In this document: positions 44,050 through 54,034 of the stretch, one piece after another | Layout of the letters: the number at the start of each line of letters is the position of its first letter | Position numbering within the stretch: position 1 is the first letter of the stretch | Notes under the pieces: generated by a model | What the model saw: the letters and a program-made list of their open reading frames with translations, nothing else | Database searches by the model: none | Told to the model about the DNA's origin: nothing | Assembly (NCBI GenBank): GCA_947462335.1 | Contig: OX381707.1 | Location: 14,599,418 to 14,663,417, forward strand | DNA length: 64,000 nt | Direction: 5' to 3' | From: Harmothoe impar | Lineage: Eukaryota > Annelida > Polychaeta > Phyllodocida > Polynoidae | Made by a program: the position numbers and the translations under genes

Positions 44050-44881
44050 CAAGTGACAAGAGACCTAAACCTACTCTTTACTGTATAACATGGATTTCGA
44101 ACTCATTTTTTCTTAAACTGTATATATTTGATGCTATGCACAGACAGATATTGATGTGGATATAAACATTTTTGTTAACTTTATTACCATCCAAGGTTGA
44201 TTTTTGTCAAACCTGTGATTTTACACATATGACCTTGATTTATGTGACCTTGACCTTTTAAAAATAAAAATTAAAAGGTCGTTTGGGTTGGCCCCACAAC
44301 ATAGCATATTCTAGGTATTTAACATGAATGAAAAGACAAAGTTATGCCCAGGTTCTGGCCCTTAAAGTGTGTTGTTGTGGACCCTGCTATTTTACAGCAT
44401 CAGTGAGGAATGAGGCCGTGCCTTGCCAAAAGCCATGTGATATGGAAGTCCACCTAATTTTTCCATGATCCCTAACTATGTAGGTATTCCTTCATGCATT
44501 ATAGTGAATGTCTGGCTATTTTTGAGGATTCTATTAGAGTTGAAAGGTAACCGTTTTTATAGAAAAGTCACTTTTCTGAGATTGACCTTGAATAAAATGA
44601 TGTTGACCTTGAGTAAAATTATCTTTTTTGTCTTTTTCATGCTGCCCTGAATGAGTAGTATGCCGTAGATATTTTATTTGTTGGGAAATTCAAATGTAAA
44701 GTGACTTTTCAGTTGCATATGTGAATCAATAATTTTCAGATTTTTCTAGACTTCTCTGACCTTGAAGCCCTGCCCTGACCTTAAGCTACTCCTGAGGCAA
44801 GACCACCTCATATTTTCTGATACCCTATATATATGCCCATCTAAAAATCATGGTGGCGACCAAACCCTCAATTTGGCAGTC
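44050..44881. repeat. Right arm of the 0.83-kb inverted repeat
   Basis: Reverse complement of 37,219-38,050; outer end CCCTCAATTTGGCAGTC. The two arms are 6.0 kb apart and look about 97% identical. No target duplication is obvious outside them. Confidence 0.85.
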
Positions 44882-45260
44882 GGAAATGGCTTGGCTTACG
44901 CGCTATATAAGCACGAGAGCAATTACAGAAAACAGAGAACAGTCATTCATAGAGCAATTCTCAATGTTTGCCTTAATACCGGTTACATTGTCACACAGTG
45001 GTTACATATTTATTATAGTGTTGAGTTTTTTCAGCCTCTCATTACTACCTTACTAGAAAACATAAGAGTATAATATGGTGTATTTTATGACAAGGTTGAG
45101 TCTTTTCAGCCTCAAAATCATTGGGGAACTAGGCCTCAGTCATAGTAGAATACAGTGTTCTATTGGGTCGGCTATTTCAGCCATGCCCAAATAGAGACGG
45201 GAAAATATTGGTTTATGTTTAGGCTAACAACAGTGTTTTTGTCTGAATAAATGAACAAGT
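44882..45260. other. Unassigned spacer
   Basis: TTGAGTTTTTTCAGCCTC and TTGAGTCTTTTCAGCCTC recur about 75 bp apart (45,021 and 45,095). Otherwise nothing recognisable. Confidence 0.3.
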
Positions 45261-45947
45261 GAAGAGTTTGGATGCAAAACGACATAAGCGCCAAAATACA
45301 AAAACGAGAAAGAACTGGTTATAGCCATAGCCTAGGGAAGATAAAAAAAAATTGTGGAAAAATGTTCCTAAAATATGTCCTCAAATAGTAGATAGAGCCT
45401 GCCTAAAATGCAGTTTTTTCACAAAACGACATAAATCCAAAAGCGTTTTTTTGCAAAATGACATAAATCCACTGTACTAAATATTGTTTCTGCATTTATG
45501 GCTCTCAATTCCTGCATGTGAGCACTCTTACTTCAAAGAAATGTGAAAAATGGACACAACAGTGCATTTTATGATCATGTGGATTTATGTCGTTTTGCAA
45601 AAAAAACTGTTTTGGGATTTATGTCATTTTGCAAAAAAACGTGACTGGACATATGTTTGAATCAAAGAAATATGATGCAAGGATCTCGAATGATCACATG
45701 TTGGTGTTTCATTGATGTCCTACTCAAATCAGAAACGTGAAAAAATATAAATAATAAATGCCTGGTACCAGTTTAGGGATAAATACAGAAAAACAACTTT
45801 TGGATTTATGCTGTTTTGCAAAAAAACTGAAAAATCACATTTAATCAGCTATTTTCTCTTTCAATAATAAACAAGGATTTCAAAAATCGATTTCTAGCTA
45901 TTTTATTTATTGCCCATTAATCATGTCGTTTTGCATCCAAACTCTTC
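45261..45947. mobile_element. 687-bp MITE with AAGT target duplication
   Basis: Starts GAAGAGTTTGGATGCAAAAC and ends ATCCAAACTCTTC, flanked by AAGT on both sides (45,257-45,260 and 45,948-45,951). Subterminal ACGACATAAATCC / GGATTTATGTCGT repeats occur five or six times in both orientations with A7 or T7 runs. Non-coding. Confidence 0.75.
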
Positions 45948-46151
45948 AAGTGCAGCTAATGCTTTGGTTTTGAAAATGTTTTTCTTGGGAGCTACTCTAC
46001 AGGAAGTGTTTAGGCTATTCCATAAGTCAATGCCTCAGTACAGAGGACTTTTCCTGTATCCAGCCCTAATACTTGGAGGGTAACACAGTAGGCCAGTATC
46101 CACCGATCTGGTTACTCTACCATGTCCAGGCGGTGGTTGTAGCTTAAGACC

Positions 46152-46412
46152 CTATGAGGATGCATCATGCTTGCTTCCATACACATATTTATATAAGAGT
46201 AATAGTAGTTGCAGGTCAAAGCGAATACACAACTGATTAAGGCCTGCATCAGTATGTAGGTCCGCTACATGGTATTTCATTTTCACATTTAAGCAAGTTC
46301 GTAGGCACCTATTTTGGATCAACTGTAGACGTTTTATGCTGGTACTTGGTAATGCCATTATATAAGTATCCACAGTATTCCAGTACCGGTAGAATGGTTT
46401 GTTTATATACAA
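46152..46412 (-). pseudogene. LINE ORF2 C-terminal region
   Basis: The frame contains YNTV-like YRYWNTVD followed by IKRLQLIQNRCLRTCLN, the typical region following the RT domain in jockey/CR1-group LINEs. It is separated from the RT frame by a frame break near 46,430. Beyond its stop the decayed end continues to about 45,970. Confidence 0.65.
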
Positions 46413-46437
46413 GTAGCGCAGTAGCAGTTGATATGTT

Positions 46438-47286
46438 TCATTTCATCTTTCTTAACATGACATTTCTATTATTGGCAGAACTCAACGTCTTGCTCACAGT
46501 TTTTTCTAGAGTAAAGTTACTGTCTAGTATGATTCCCAAATATTCATATTGGTGACACACTTCTAGTATTGCATTACCCATCCTGATATCAAGGGTGCTC
46601 TTATTAGGAGATATTTGGCCGAAAGTTACAATCTTTGTTTTGTCAGTATTGATACATAAACCGCTGGTGGAGAACCAGTCAAAGATTAAGGAGGCGTCCT
46701 CCTGTACTGCACTCGCAGCTACATCAATATTGGTATTACAGTAGTAGAAAACAACATCGTCAGCATACATGATCATTTTACAGTTTTTTATCATATTAGG
46801 TAGGTTATTCACAAAGCATATGAAAAGCAGGGGGTCCAATATGGACCCCTGGGGTACTCCAAATTTCACAGGTAACTCAGTAGATACATGATTATTACAA
46901 ACTACAGCGTGTCTGCGCCATTCCAGGTATGAGTATAACCAATCACAATAGACTTTCGGTAGGCCAAACATGTTCATACGCGACAACAGCTCACCGTGGT
47001 GGATACTATCAAAAGCTTTCCGCACGTCCAGGAAACAAGACACAAGTTCATAAGGTCGGTTTTCTAATGAGTGGGACTTACAGACGTCACTAATGGTGTC
47101 AATGCATTTCACATAGCTGCCGTTAGGCGGCCTGTAGACATGTATGAATGACGTCAGGCGATGCTTGTCTTGCGTATAATCTACAACCATGATCTCAATG
47201 TTAGCATCTGAGCGCTTTAGATCGACATTAACACTACAGTATGGGGCCATCTTATCACATATATAAATCAATAAAGCACCCCCCAT
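46438..47286 (-). pseudogene. LINE reverse transcriptase with internal deletion
   Basis: The 282-codon frame begins with late endonuclease sequence (GGALLIYICDKM, FIHVYRPPNGS) and jumps within about 20 residues (near 47,080-47,100) to RT motif A (FLDVRKAFDSIHH). It continues with VPQGSILDPLLF and the catalytic YADD (MYADDVVF), then the thumb. The end of the endonuclease and the first RT blocks are missing, a deletion of several hundred residues compared with family members, yet the frame stays open across it. Confidence 0.8.
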
Positions 47287-47302
47287 CTTGTCTGCAATTC
47301 TA

Positions 47303-47506
47303 TCATATCTGAAAAAACTTGTAGCCCTTTATGCATAACTTATGATCAGAGTAACCATCTATCAACCAGCTTTCACTTACACAACATACATCAAACTGTT
47401 TTACAAGATCTTCAAGTTGGTCGAACTTCAGATTTAGGCTTCTAATATTGTAGTGTCCAATTTTTAATCCCTTAAAGCGCATAAAATCTTGGGGGGAGGT
47501 AGTCAT
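47303..47506 (-). pseudogene. LINE apurinic-type endonuclease, N-terminal fragment
   Basis: GLKIGHYNIRSLNLKFDQLE and CVSESWL are the first conserved blocks of the LINE endonuclease, which nicks target DNA. The frame ends in a T6 run (GYKFF). One frame over, the sequence continues RYDRIADKMGG into the next ORF, so a single-base indel in the homopolymer separates the two. Confidence 0.7.
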
Positions 47507-47509
47507 GAT

Positions 47510-47861
47510 TCTGCGTTAGAGGTTAGATCTGGTTAGTAGTGGTTAATGAGAGCGGGTTACAGAGAGGTCGCCTTGTAGGAAGGCAGTTTGACAAAGAGTG
47601 TCTGAGTGCTATGTTATATGCTCAGTGGCTGTGTTGCGGATTCAGAATATAGTTCTTTTTCTCAGCAATGAGAGTCTCACCACCATGTTTATTTATCATG
47701 GATCAATACAGTTACTAACTTCTTTGTATAAACCGATCCAATCTAATCTACTCTAATATAGTCAAGTCTATTCTCATTTAAGCTAATTATAATGTTTATC
47801 AACAAAAGGGGGTTTGCCATGCCGATCAGTATCTCACTAGGTACATCTGGGCATAGGCAAC

Positions 47862-47905
<44 letters not shown>

Positions 47906-48740
47906 TAATAATAATAGTAAAGGAAGAAGTGCAACTATTAGTAATAATAACAGTCATAGCAGTGATAGAACTACTAATGGGTTTAGATAATAGCTGAGCT
48001 CACACGTGGGTGAAAAAGCTTATTATCAGCAATGGGGGTTGCCATGCCAATCAGCATCTCACTAGGTGCTTCTCGACAAGAGCGTCAATAATGATGACGG
48101 CAGGGGAGGCAGGGCTATAAACAGTGATAACAGTAGTAATGTTAGTAGTTAATAGTATCATTATTAGTAGTAGGAGGAACAGTTTAGCGGTAGTCACTCC
48201 TGACAGAGCGAATATGAACATGATCATCAAGTTACAGTCTGGTGGGTAATCACAGCTTATGTCATAAGTGGTACAATACAGGAGAATTTGAGAAGTAAGT
48301 ATTGTATGATTGGTTGGTTGACAACTCATACCACCCATCTCTAACTACTGTGCATCTCATTAGGTGCAAGTAGGGAGTGGTCATCGGGGTAGGATGCAAC
48401 AATACATACTGAACAATGATATGTAGGTTACGTATATCATTTATAGAAACCAGTAGGTTTCGTATAGTAGATACCACAGTGATATGGAATGGATTCAGGT
48501 ATGATGATTTTCATATATGACCAATGTGTGTCATATGCACTATATTATTATCATTATCACCATCATTGTCTGAGTCACACATCTCACTAGATGCATGGCA
48601 TGATGTGGCGAGTCATGATACATGAGGCTGCCATGATTGCTCCAGCTAAAAGGGCGCACAGGTCCGGAGTAGGGTGGAGTCCGTCATCTAACAGATCGTT
48701 TTTGTGTTTATAGCATGGCTTTCTTGACTGTCTTTCATGT
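47510..48740 (-). repeat. Inter-ORF region with repeated CATCTCACTAGGTGC module
   Basis: GGGTTTGCCATGCCGATCAG, followed by TATCTCACTAGGT, occurs at 47,811. Variants are at 48,035 (TTGCCATGCCAATCAGCATC), 48,353 (CATCTCATTAGGTGC) and 48,580 (CATCTCACTAGATGC). (AAT)n fills 47,862-47,920. The copies are 220-320 bp apart, suggesting decayed tandem repeats between ORF1 and ORF2. Confidence 0.5.
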
Positions 48741-48749
48741 ACAATGCCA

Positions 48750-49226
48750 TCAACTTTGGTTCTTTGGTTGGTGTCGAGAAGCGTTGCTATTATAAATAGC
48801 AGAGTTCACATACGGTAGAATGTGCTCTATGATATCCTGATCAGGGTGGCAATGAGGCCAGTTATGATTCAGAGTGGTGAAATCTACACCGTACAGAGGT
48901 ACAAATGAGACTTTAATATTAGGATCCAACTGACTAATGTTATATACAGTTAGGGCGAGTTCATTTGCAAACCACCCTTTGATCATGATGGCGCTGGGTA
49001 GTGGAGCAAGGCAAGATTGCCCCCAGTCATCATATGACAGTATGTCACATATACCTGTGCATATATAGACTGTGTTGTAGATGTGTGGCCGGGACAGTAT
49101 AGAACACACAGTAGAGCGGGCCCTGTCCATGGTGGCCCCTCCTTTACGAATGATATGAGAGTTAGACTCAGGTTGTAGGTAGTTAGACCTGGGTTGTAGG
49201 TAGTTAACGTACCCGGGAGTCACCAT
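48750..49226 (-). pseudogene. LINE ORF1 esterase-like (SGNH) domain
   Basis: RKGGATMDRA and VYICTGICDILS resemble SGNH-hydrolase blocks (PGAT and the GxND block, with N changed to C here). Such esterase domains occur in ORF1 of CR1/L2-type LINEs. The first block with the nucleophile serine is not visible in this frame. Confidence 0.45.
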
Positions 49227-49250
49227 ACAGGAGAGCAGTCATCTCAACGG

Positions 49251-49763
49251 TCAGTGTTGAGTATAGGTATCAATATAAACACTACAGAAACGCATGTGTG
49301 TTGTATAAACCCTAGGTTCCTGTTGGGATACACTAGTACATGGGCATGCACTAGTGGTGGTGGTGGTGGTGCTGGCGGTGTGACTGCTGGTGGTCAGACG
49401 TCTGCCTGTGTCCGCGTAGACCTCCTCCCCCAGCTTGCGCGCACATCTGCACAACAGGAGGAATTCCCAGTGTATGTGGGGGCATTTTAGAGAGATCATG
49501 ATAGGTCTAGGCCTATTACCAGCTTTACCAAGTCTGGTCACCGAGGCCAGGTCCTTGTTCTCAACAGGGACCCCTATAGCATTTATTATTTGCTGGTATG
49601 TCTCGAAAATGTTTTCATCTTTGGGTTCTGACAAGCCTACTACAACAAGGTTGTAGTTTTGGTGTTGGCTCACAGCCGGAGTGATGGTTGTCGGGGGGGT
49701 GGTTTTGGTGACACCATGCACCACCGATGCGGAGTAACCATGGTTACCATGTTTGGCTGCCAA
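49251..49763 (-). pseudogene. LINE ORF1 RRM-like region
   Basis: QNYNLVVVGLSEPKDENIFE, then VTRLGKAGNRPRPIMISLKC, is the pattern of the RRM-like RNA-binding domain of L1/CR1 ORF1 proteins. The C-terminal third is a threonine-rich low-complexity tail read from a (GGT)n-like run. Confidence 0.6.
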
Positions 49764-49935
49764 GTCAATGTTATTCCTAGCTTGGGTCAGTTCTAGGGTA
49801 GACAGCTTCGATTTAAGCTGTTTTACTTCCGCTATTTAAGCAGTGAGTTTATCTTCCATGGTTTGCTGTCGAGAGATAATGGGTGCCACTCTACTTGAGA
49901 CCTTTTTATCAAACTCAGCTTTGGCAGTTTGCAGG

Positions 49936-51080
49936 TCAGTCGAATTTAGCGGATTTAGTGATTTTGGTCTCAATGTCATTAGGGACTGAGATTAGTTCAC
50001 TAGAGAAGGCAGCCCTGTCCAGTTTTTGCTCATTAACACAGTTCTTTATACGGTCATCCAGACCTGAGAGTTTTGTGTCAATGGTTGAGGTGATGGTATT
50101 TAGTTTGGAGTTGAGGACGTCTTTATCAGCCATCCTGTCTTGGATGAATTCTACAGCGGTTACCATCTTCTTAAGGGCCTTTATCCCAGTGGGGTCACCG
50201 TCATGTTGGGGAGGCAACCAGGGGGGCGGGGCCCAGGGTGTTGAGTGCAGATAGTGCACTGTGTCAGGACGGCATGCCGCGCCAGCTGTGTTATTGTTGT
50301 TATAGCTCAGTTGGGGCGCCGGGTGGTAGTAGGAGGTACCTGGAGGCGGTACTGAGGTGCCTGGGAATAGTGGTGGCGGTGGTAGCTGGTGCTGGGGCGG
50401 GAGGTATTGACCCTGCACTAGCTGTACACCCGCCCCCCCCACGCCATCTTCATCGGGACTGGGGGGGGGGGGGGGATGTCTCTACCTTGCTGCACTTCAG
50501 GGTAGGCATGTAAGTAGTTGGCACTGCTGGAGTTGATTGTGCTATTTAACTCATTGATAAATTCAGTGAGCGGAGTGTGTACAGGCTCCAGCAGCTCCTT
50601 TCCCAGACAGTTGTCATCTTTCAAGAGGGTAGCACTAGCTGAGAGCCGTTCAGTGAGGTCTGGAGGGGGGTGTTGCATGTTTGGGTCTAGATCCATGTTC
50701 GTGAGGGTGTTTAGGCGTAGCGATCTCGGGGGTAGGTCTATGAATGCCTTCACAGTTTGGTGTGAGGGCACATGAAGTGGGCTTTGTGGTGGGTTTGTGC
50801 TACTGACCTCGGCGGTAGCGTCCCTAGCTACGCCCTCATTATGAAGTAATTCAAACCTGTTTTTCTTGTAAATCGGTGATTACTCCGAGGGGCTGGCTCT
50901 GATCAAATGGGAAACTTCTTCCGCTGATCTGTGCTATTTGGGGGTGTCCGATGGAGCCCTGTTGGGCACCTGGGCGCTTGTTGTTGGGTGTAGGGGCCAG
51001 GGCTTGGGGGTCAGGTAGAAATCCATACCGCGCCTCTTTGCTTTGCGCCCGTGTCTTGCTCCTCTACCTTTTGATGGCAT
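49936..51080 (-). pseudogene. LINE ORF1 N-terminal and coiled-coil remnants
   Basis: A possible start at 51,080 gives MPSKGRGARHGRKAKRRG, a strongly basic N-terminus, with a stop about 46 codons later. Further pieces are 50,418-50,771 (IDLPPRSLRLNTLTNMDLDP) and 49,936-50,442. The latter is proline-rich and then coiled-coil-like (LNTITSTIDTKLSGLDDRIK). G11 at about 50,461 breaks the frame. These remnants bring RNA to the LINE particle in intact relatives. Confidence 0.5.
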
Positions 51081-51439
51081 AATTCCAATGTGAGGTAGAG
51101 TGTAACTCCAATAACCTTATATGTGAGTCCTAAGTCACTTCATATATCCGTGTGACAGGTTATAAATCAGTCCCTGACTAATTAACTACTATTAATCCAT
51201 GATATACACGGAGCGCACTCGAGGGGAGTCTACGTGGGTGCGGCCATCCTTCGCCTATGCAAAAACGACATCCCAGAAGTGAAGCATAATATTATAGTGC
51301 TTTTTGTAAGGACATCCTTGGGTCAATTAATATATTTTGGTAACAAATATAGTATATACTTAGTAGGTCCTAATGAAAAAAAATATGTATTGGAAAAATG
51401 GTTTGAAGAATATATTCAACTCTTCCTAATTTCTGTCCA

Positions 51440-51483
51440 TATTTTTAGAATGGCGCTTGTGTCCTTTTGCATCCAAATTTTCA
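51440..51483. repeat. Orphan terminus of the GAAGAG MITE family
   Basis: The minus strand reads GAAAATTTGGATGCAAAAGG, then ACACAAGCGCCA, matching the first 40 bases of the MITE at 45,261. It is followed by ATAT. Its other end is not found nearby. Confidence 0.5.
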
Positions 51484-51489
51484 TATATA

Positions 51490-53033
51490 TAGGTAATAAG
51501 AAGACATCTTGAGCAGCATTTAAAATGACTCAAGAAGGAGCTTGTTTGTAGTTTGTTAACATCATTTCTGCATCTTATAGGTGGTACATATCTATGTACA
51601 ATGCACAGATATCTGTGGTTACCATAGCTCCTGCACATTACATGTGTAAACGGGAATTTAAGACAGGAACTTTTGTCCTGCATTTATTTAGGCTAACCCT
51701 AAAGCCCATTATTTTGAGTGAGCTATGACACTGCATTCACAGTGCACAAAAGAGAAGTATATTATTTAGGCCCTCTCAGAGATGCACTGAATATATATGA
51801 AACACACTTCCAAAGGTGCTCAAGGTACTACAGCTATTGCCTAATGTTTACTCCAGTGACTAAAGTACCCGAAACAATGCACCAGCCGGCTGGAGTAGGT
51901 TGTTGTAGTACCATATATCAGGCAGATATTGCCACGAGCCATCCAGACTGCCAATATTATATGTGAGCTATGAATGTTAACTAGAGCAGCCTTTTTGCTA
52001 GGCTCCAGGGCCTGTTGTGATATATGGTACAACAGAACATGCTTGCAGTACCCCAGCTTCTGTGACACCTTCTGAAAGTAAAAATAAATCATCACTTTTA
52101 CTTAATATGAAGAATTAATGAAAGGGACATGCACAGACAGCCTACAACTAGTGAAATACGATGCTCCACAAAATGATATGACCTAAAAATTCATTAGAGA
52201 TTTGCTAAACATGGATTATCTTTTGTGTGCTATTACAACTTTCTAACCAACTTGAGACGTTAGCAATTTGATGGTAATGTCACTGAAAATGTTAGTACTT
52301 CATATCTATAACAGTAGTAATTCTGCAGAGGTCTCCTTACTACTACCTTTAACTTGATTGTTTTTCTCTCTGGATGCATAGGGGCAAAGTTGACTTGAGT
52401 CTAAGCCTAAAATGTGTCGGAAAAGCAGCCACATCTGCTACAGATTCAAAGCACAGAAATATATCTTAGGAGACTTTGCCAGTGCTCAGCGGAAATCCAC
52501 CGTGGGTTAATCATTTTAAATCACCCAGGTTCAACTAAGATCAAGGTTATCAATGAGCCAATGGGCAGCATAGGTGAGAGAAGAGGTTGGACTTCAGGGC
52601 ATTTCTACTAGACGTCAATCAGACTTCCTGAATGTCCCTTCTAATGGATACCCTAATGTGAAACATTGATTTAGGGCACACCTCCTCACTTCAAGTGCTG
52701 GGGTAGAAAGATGGGCCTCCTTCTAGAGGTTGGAAAACCAAATCTTTAAGTCAGGGACTCATAGATGAGGATTGAAGAATAGAAACACTAGTATAGGTAA
52801 TAGTATTTCCTCCCCATAATGACCATCAAGATGATACAGCAGAACATAAGGTTGATAACCTTTTAGGAAGAGTTAATTTTTTAACAATAAGGGGGACTGA
52901 TGGGCCTTTTTGAACCCTCTGAGAGGGGGGACCTAAAAACATGTAGCCACCTTCACGCTCAGAATACTGTTTTAAACTGCAATTTCCAGGAGTTTATACA
53001 GACTGAACTTTGAAGACACAGGTTTGCTAGAGG

Positions 53034-53101
<68 letters not shown>

Positions 53102-53112
53102 TTATATATATA

Positions 53113-53164
<52 letters not shown>

Positions 53165-53327
53165 CTACATATATATATATATCTACATATATATATCTAC
53201 ATATATGTATATATATATTTATATATGTTTATATATTATATATATATATATATATATGTATATGTATCTACATATATATATATCTACATATATATATCTA
53301 CATATATGTATATATATATTTATATAT

Positions 53328-53373
<46 letters not shown>

Positions 53374-53545
53374 TCTTTGGGACAGACCATATTGAATTTT
53401 TGTCAAATCTCACTGTCAAACTTGCTTTTACTGTTCTTTATGCTATCACATGCCCCTTGATGTCGGCAGCTAGTCCCAGGTCAGCCAGCAACATAGTTGA
53501 ATCCTATTCCGCACTAGCGAGATGCAGGGATTCTCCTCTGTGAGA
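51490..53545 (+). repeat. B, D and E blocks
   Basis: B 51,490-52,110 (GAGCAGCATTTAAAATGACT, TATATCAGGCAGATATTGCC), D 52,500-52,890 (GGTTCAACTAAGATCAAGGT, ATTGATTTAGGGCACACCTC), E 52,970-53,545 (split by (TA)n; TGTCAAATCTCACTGTCAAA, CCCCTTGATGTCGGCAGC). Same order in 58,440-61,610 and, in part, 63,240-64,000. Confidence 0.65.
53037..53371 (+). repeat. 335-bp compound (TA)n microsatellite
   Basis: Long TA tracts with an internal higher-order duplication: a TATGTATCTACATATATATA-type module at about 53,157-53,250 recurs at about 53,267-53,345. Long frames through it are artefacts. The equivalent E block at 61,385 lacks TA at this site, so the expansion is local. Confidence 0.95.
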
Positions 53546-54034
53546 CCTGAAGCTGGTTCCTGGCCATCCAAAATAGACAGTTTCAGGGGTCATACATTTT
53601 TGAGTCATTGGTAGTTGAATATCCCTAATGTCAGCTGTCCAGATTGGGGGAGTGGTTAGGACACTGGCCAACTAATGCAGGGGTCATAGGTTCGAATCCA
53701 TGCCAAGGCTACATGGTTTTTTTCTAACTTGGTTAGAAATAGTCATTGTATTTATAAATGAAAACATAGAGATGTAAGAATACAAAACCATTTTAGATTA
53801 CACTATGACTATATATCTTGTGTAAAGGACCTACAAAAATATATTTAAAATTGTGTGTAGACAAAATGACATTGACATAGATTTGAACTCATGACCCATG
53901 AAGTAGTAGGCCAGAGTCCTAACCATTCCCCCAACCTGAACAGATGGCATAAGGGGCCAAATAGAGGCATATAACTGCAAAGTCTATGGCCCCTAAAACT
54001 CCAAATTTCGGACATGACAGGAACTAGCTTCAGC
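53546..54034. mobile_element. Foldback element with tRNA-like arms
   Basis: The left arm starts CCTGAAGCTGGTTCCTGGCC, and the right arm ends GACAGGAACTAGCTTCAG. Arms of about 170-190 bp remain alignable throughout. Each arm includes GGGGGAGTGGTTAGGACACT (or its inverse) and a B-box-like GGTTCGAATCC, partly degraded in the right arm (GATTTGAACTC). The centre (about 53,735-53,870) is AT-rich. Confidence 0.65.

Larger units (their letters stand above)
45952..51080 (-). mobile_element. Decayed non-LTR retrotransposon (jockey/CR1-like LINE)
   Basis: Reading leftward: ORF1 remnants (51,080 to 48,750), a repeat-filled inter-ORF stretch (48,740 to 47,510), endonuclease (47,506), reverse transcriptase (47,286) and the C-terminal region (46,412 to about 45,970). 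LINEs copy themselves by target-primed reverse transcription. Multiple stops and frame breaks make it inactive. The 3' end abuts the 687-bp MITE. Confidence 0.75.

Noticed and set aside
53024..53543. 123- and 151-codon frames rich in Tyr and Ile
   Set aside because: They translate (TA)n and its variants.
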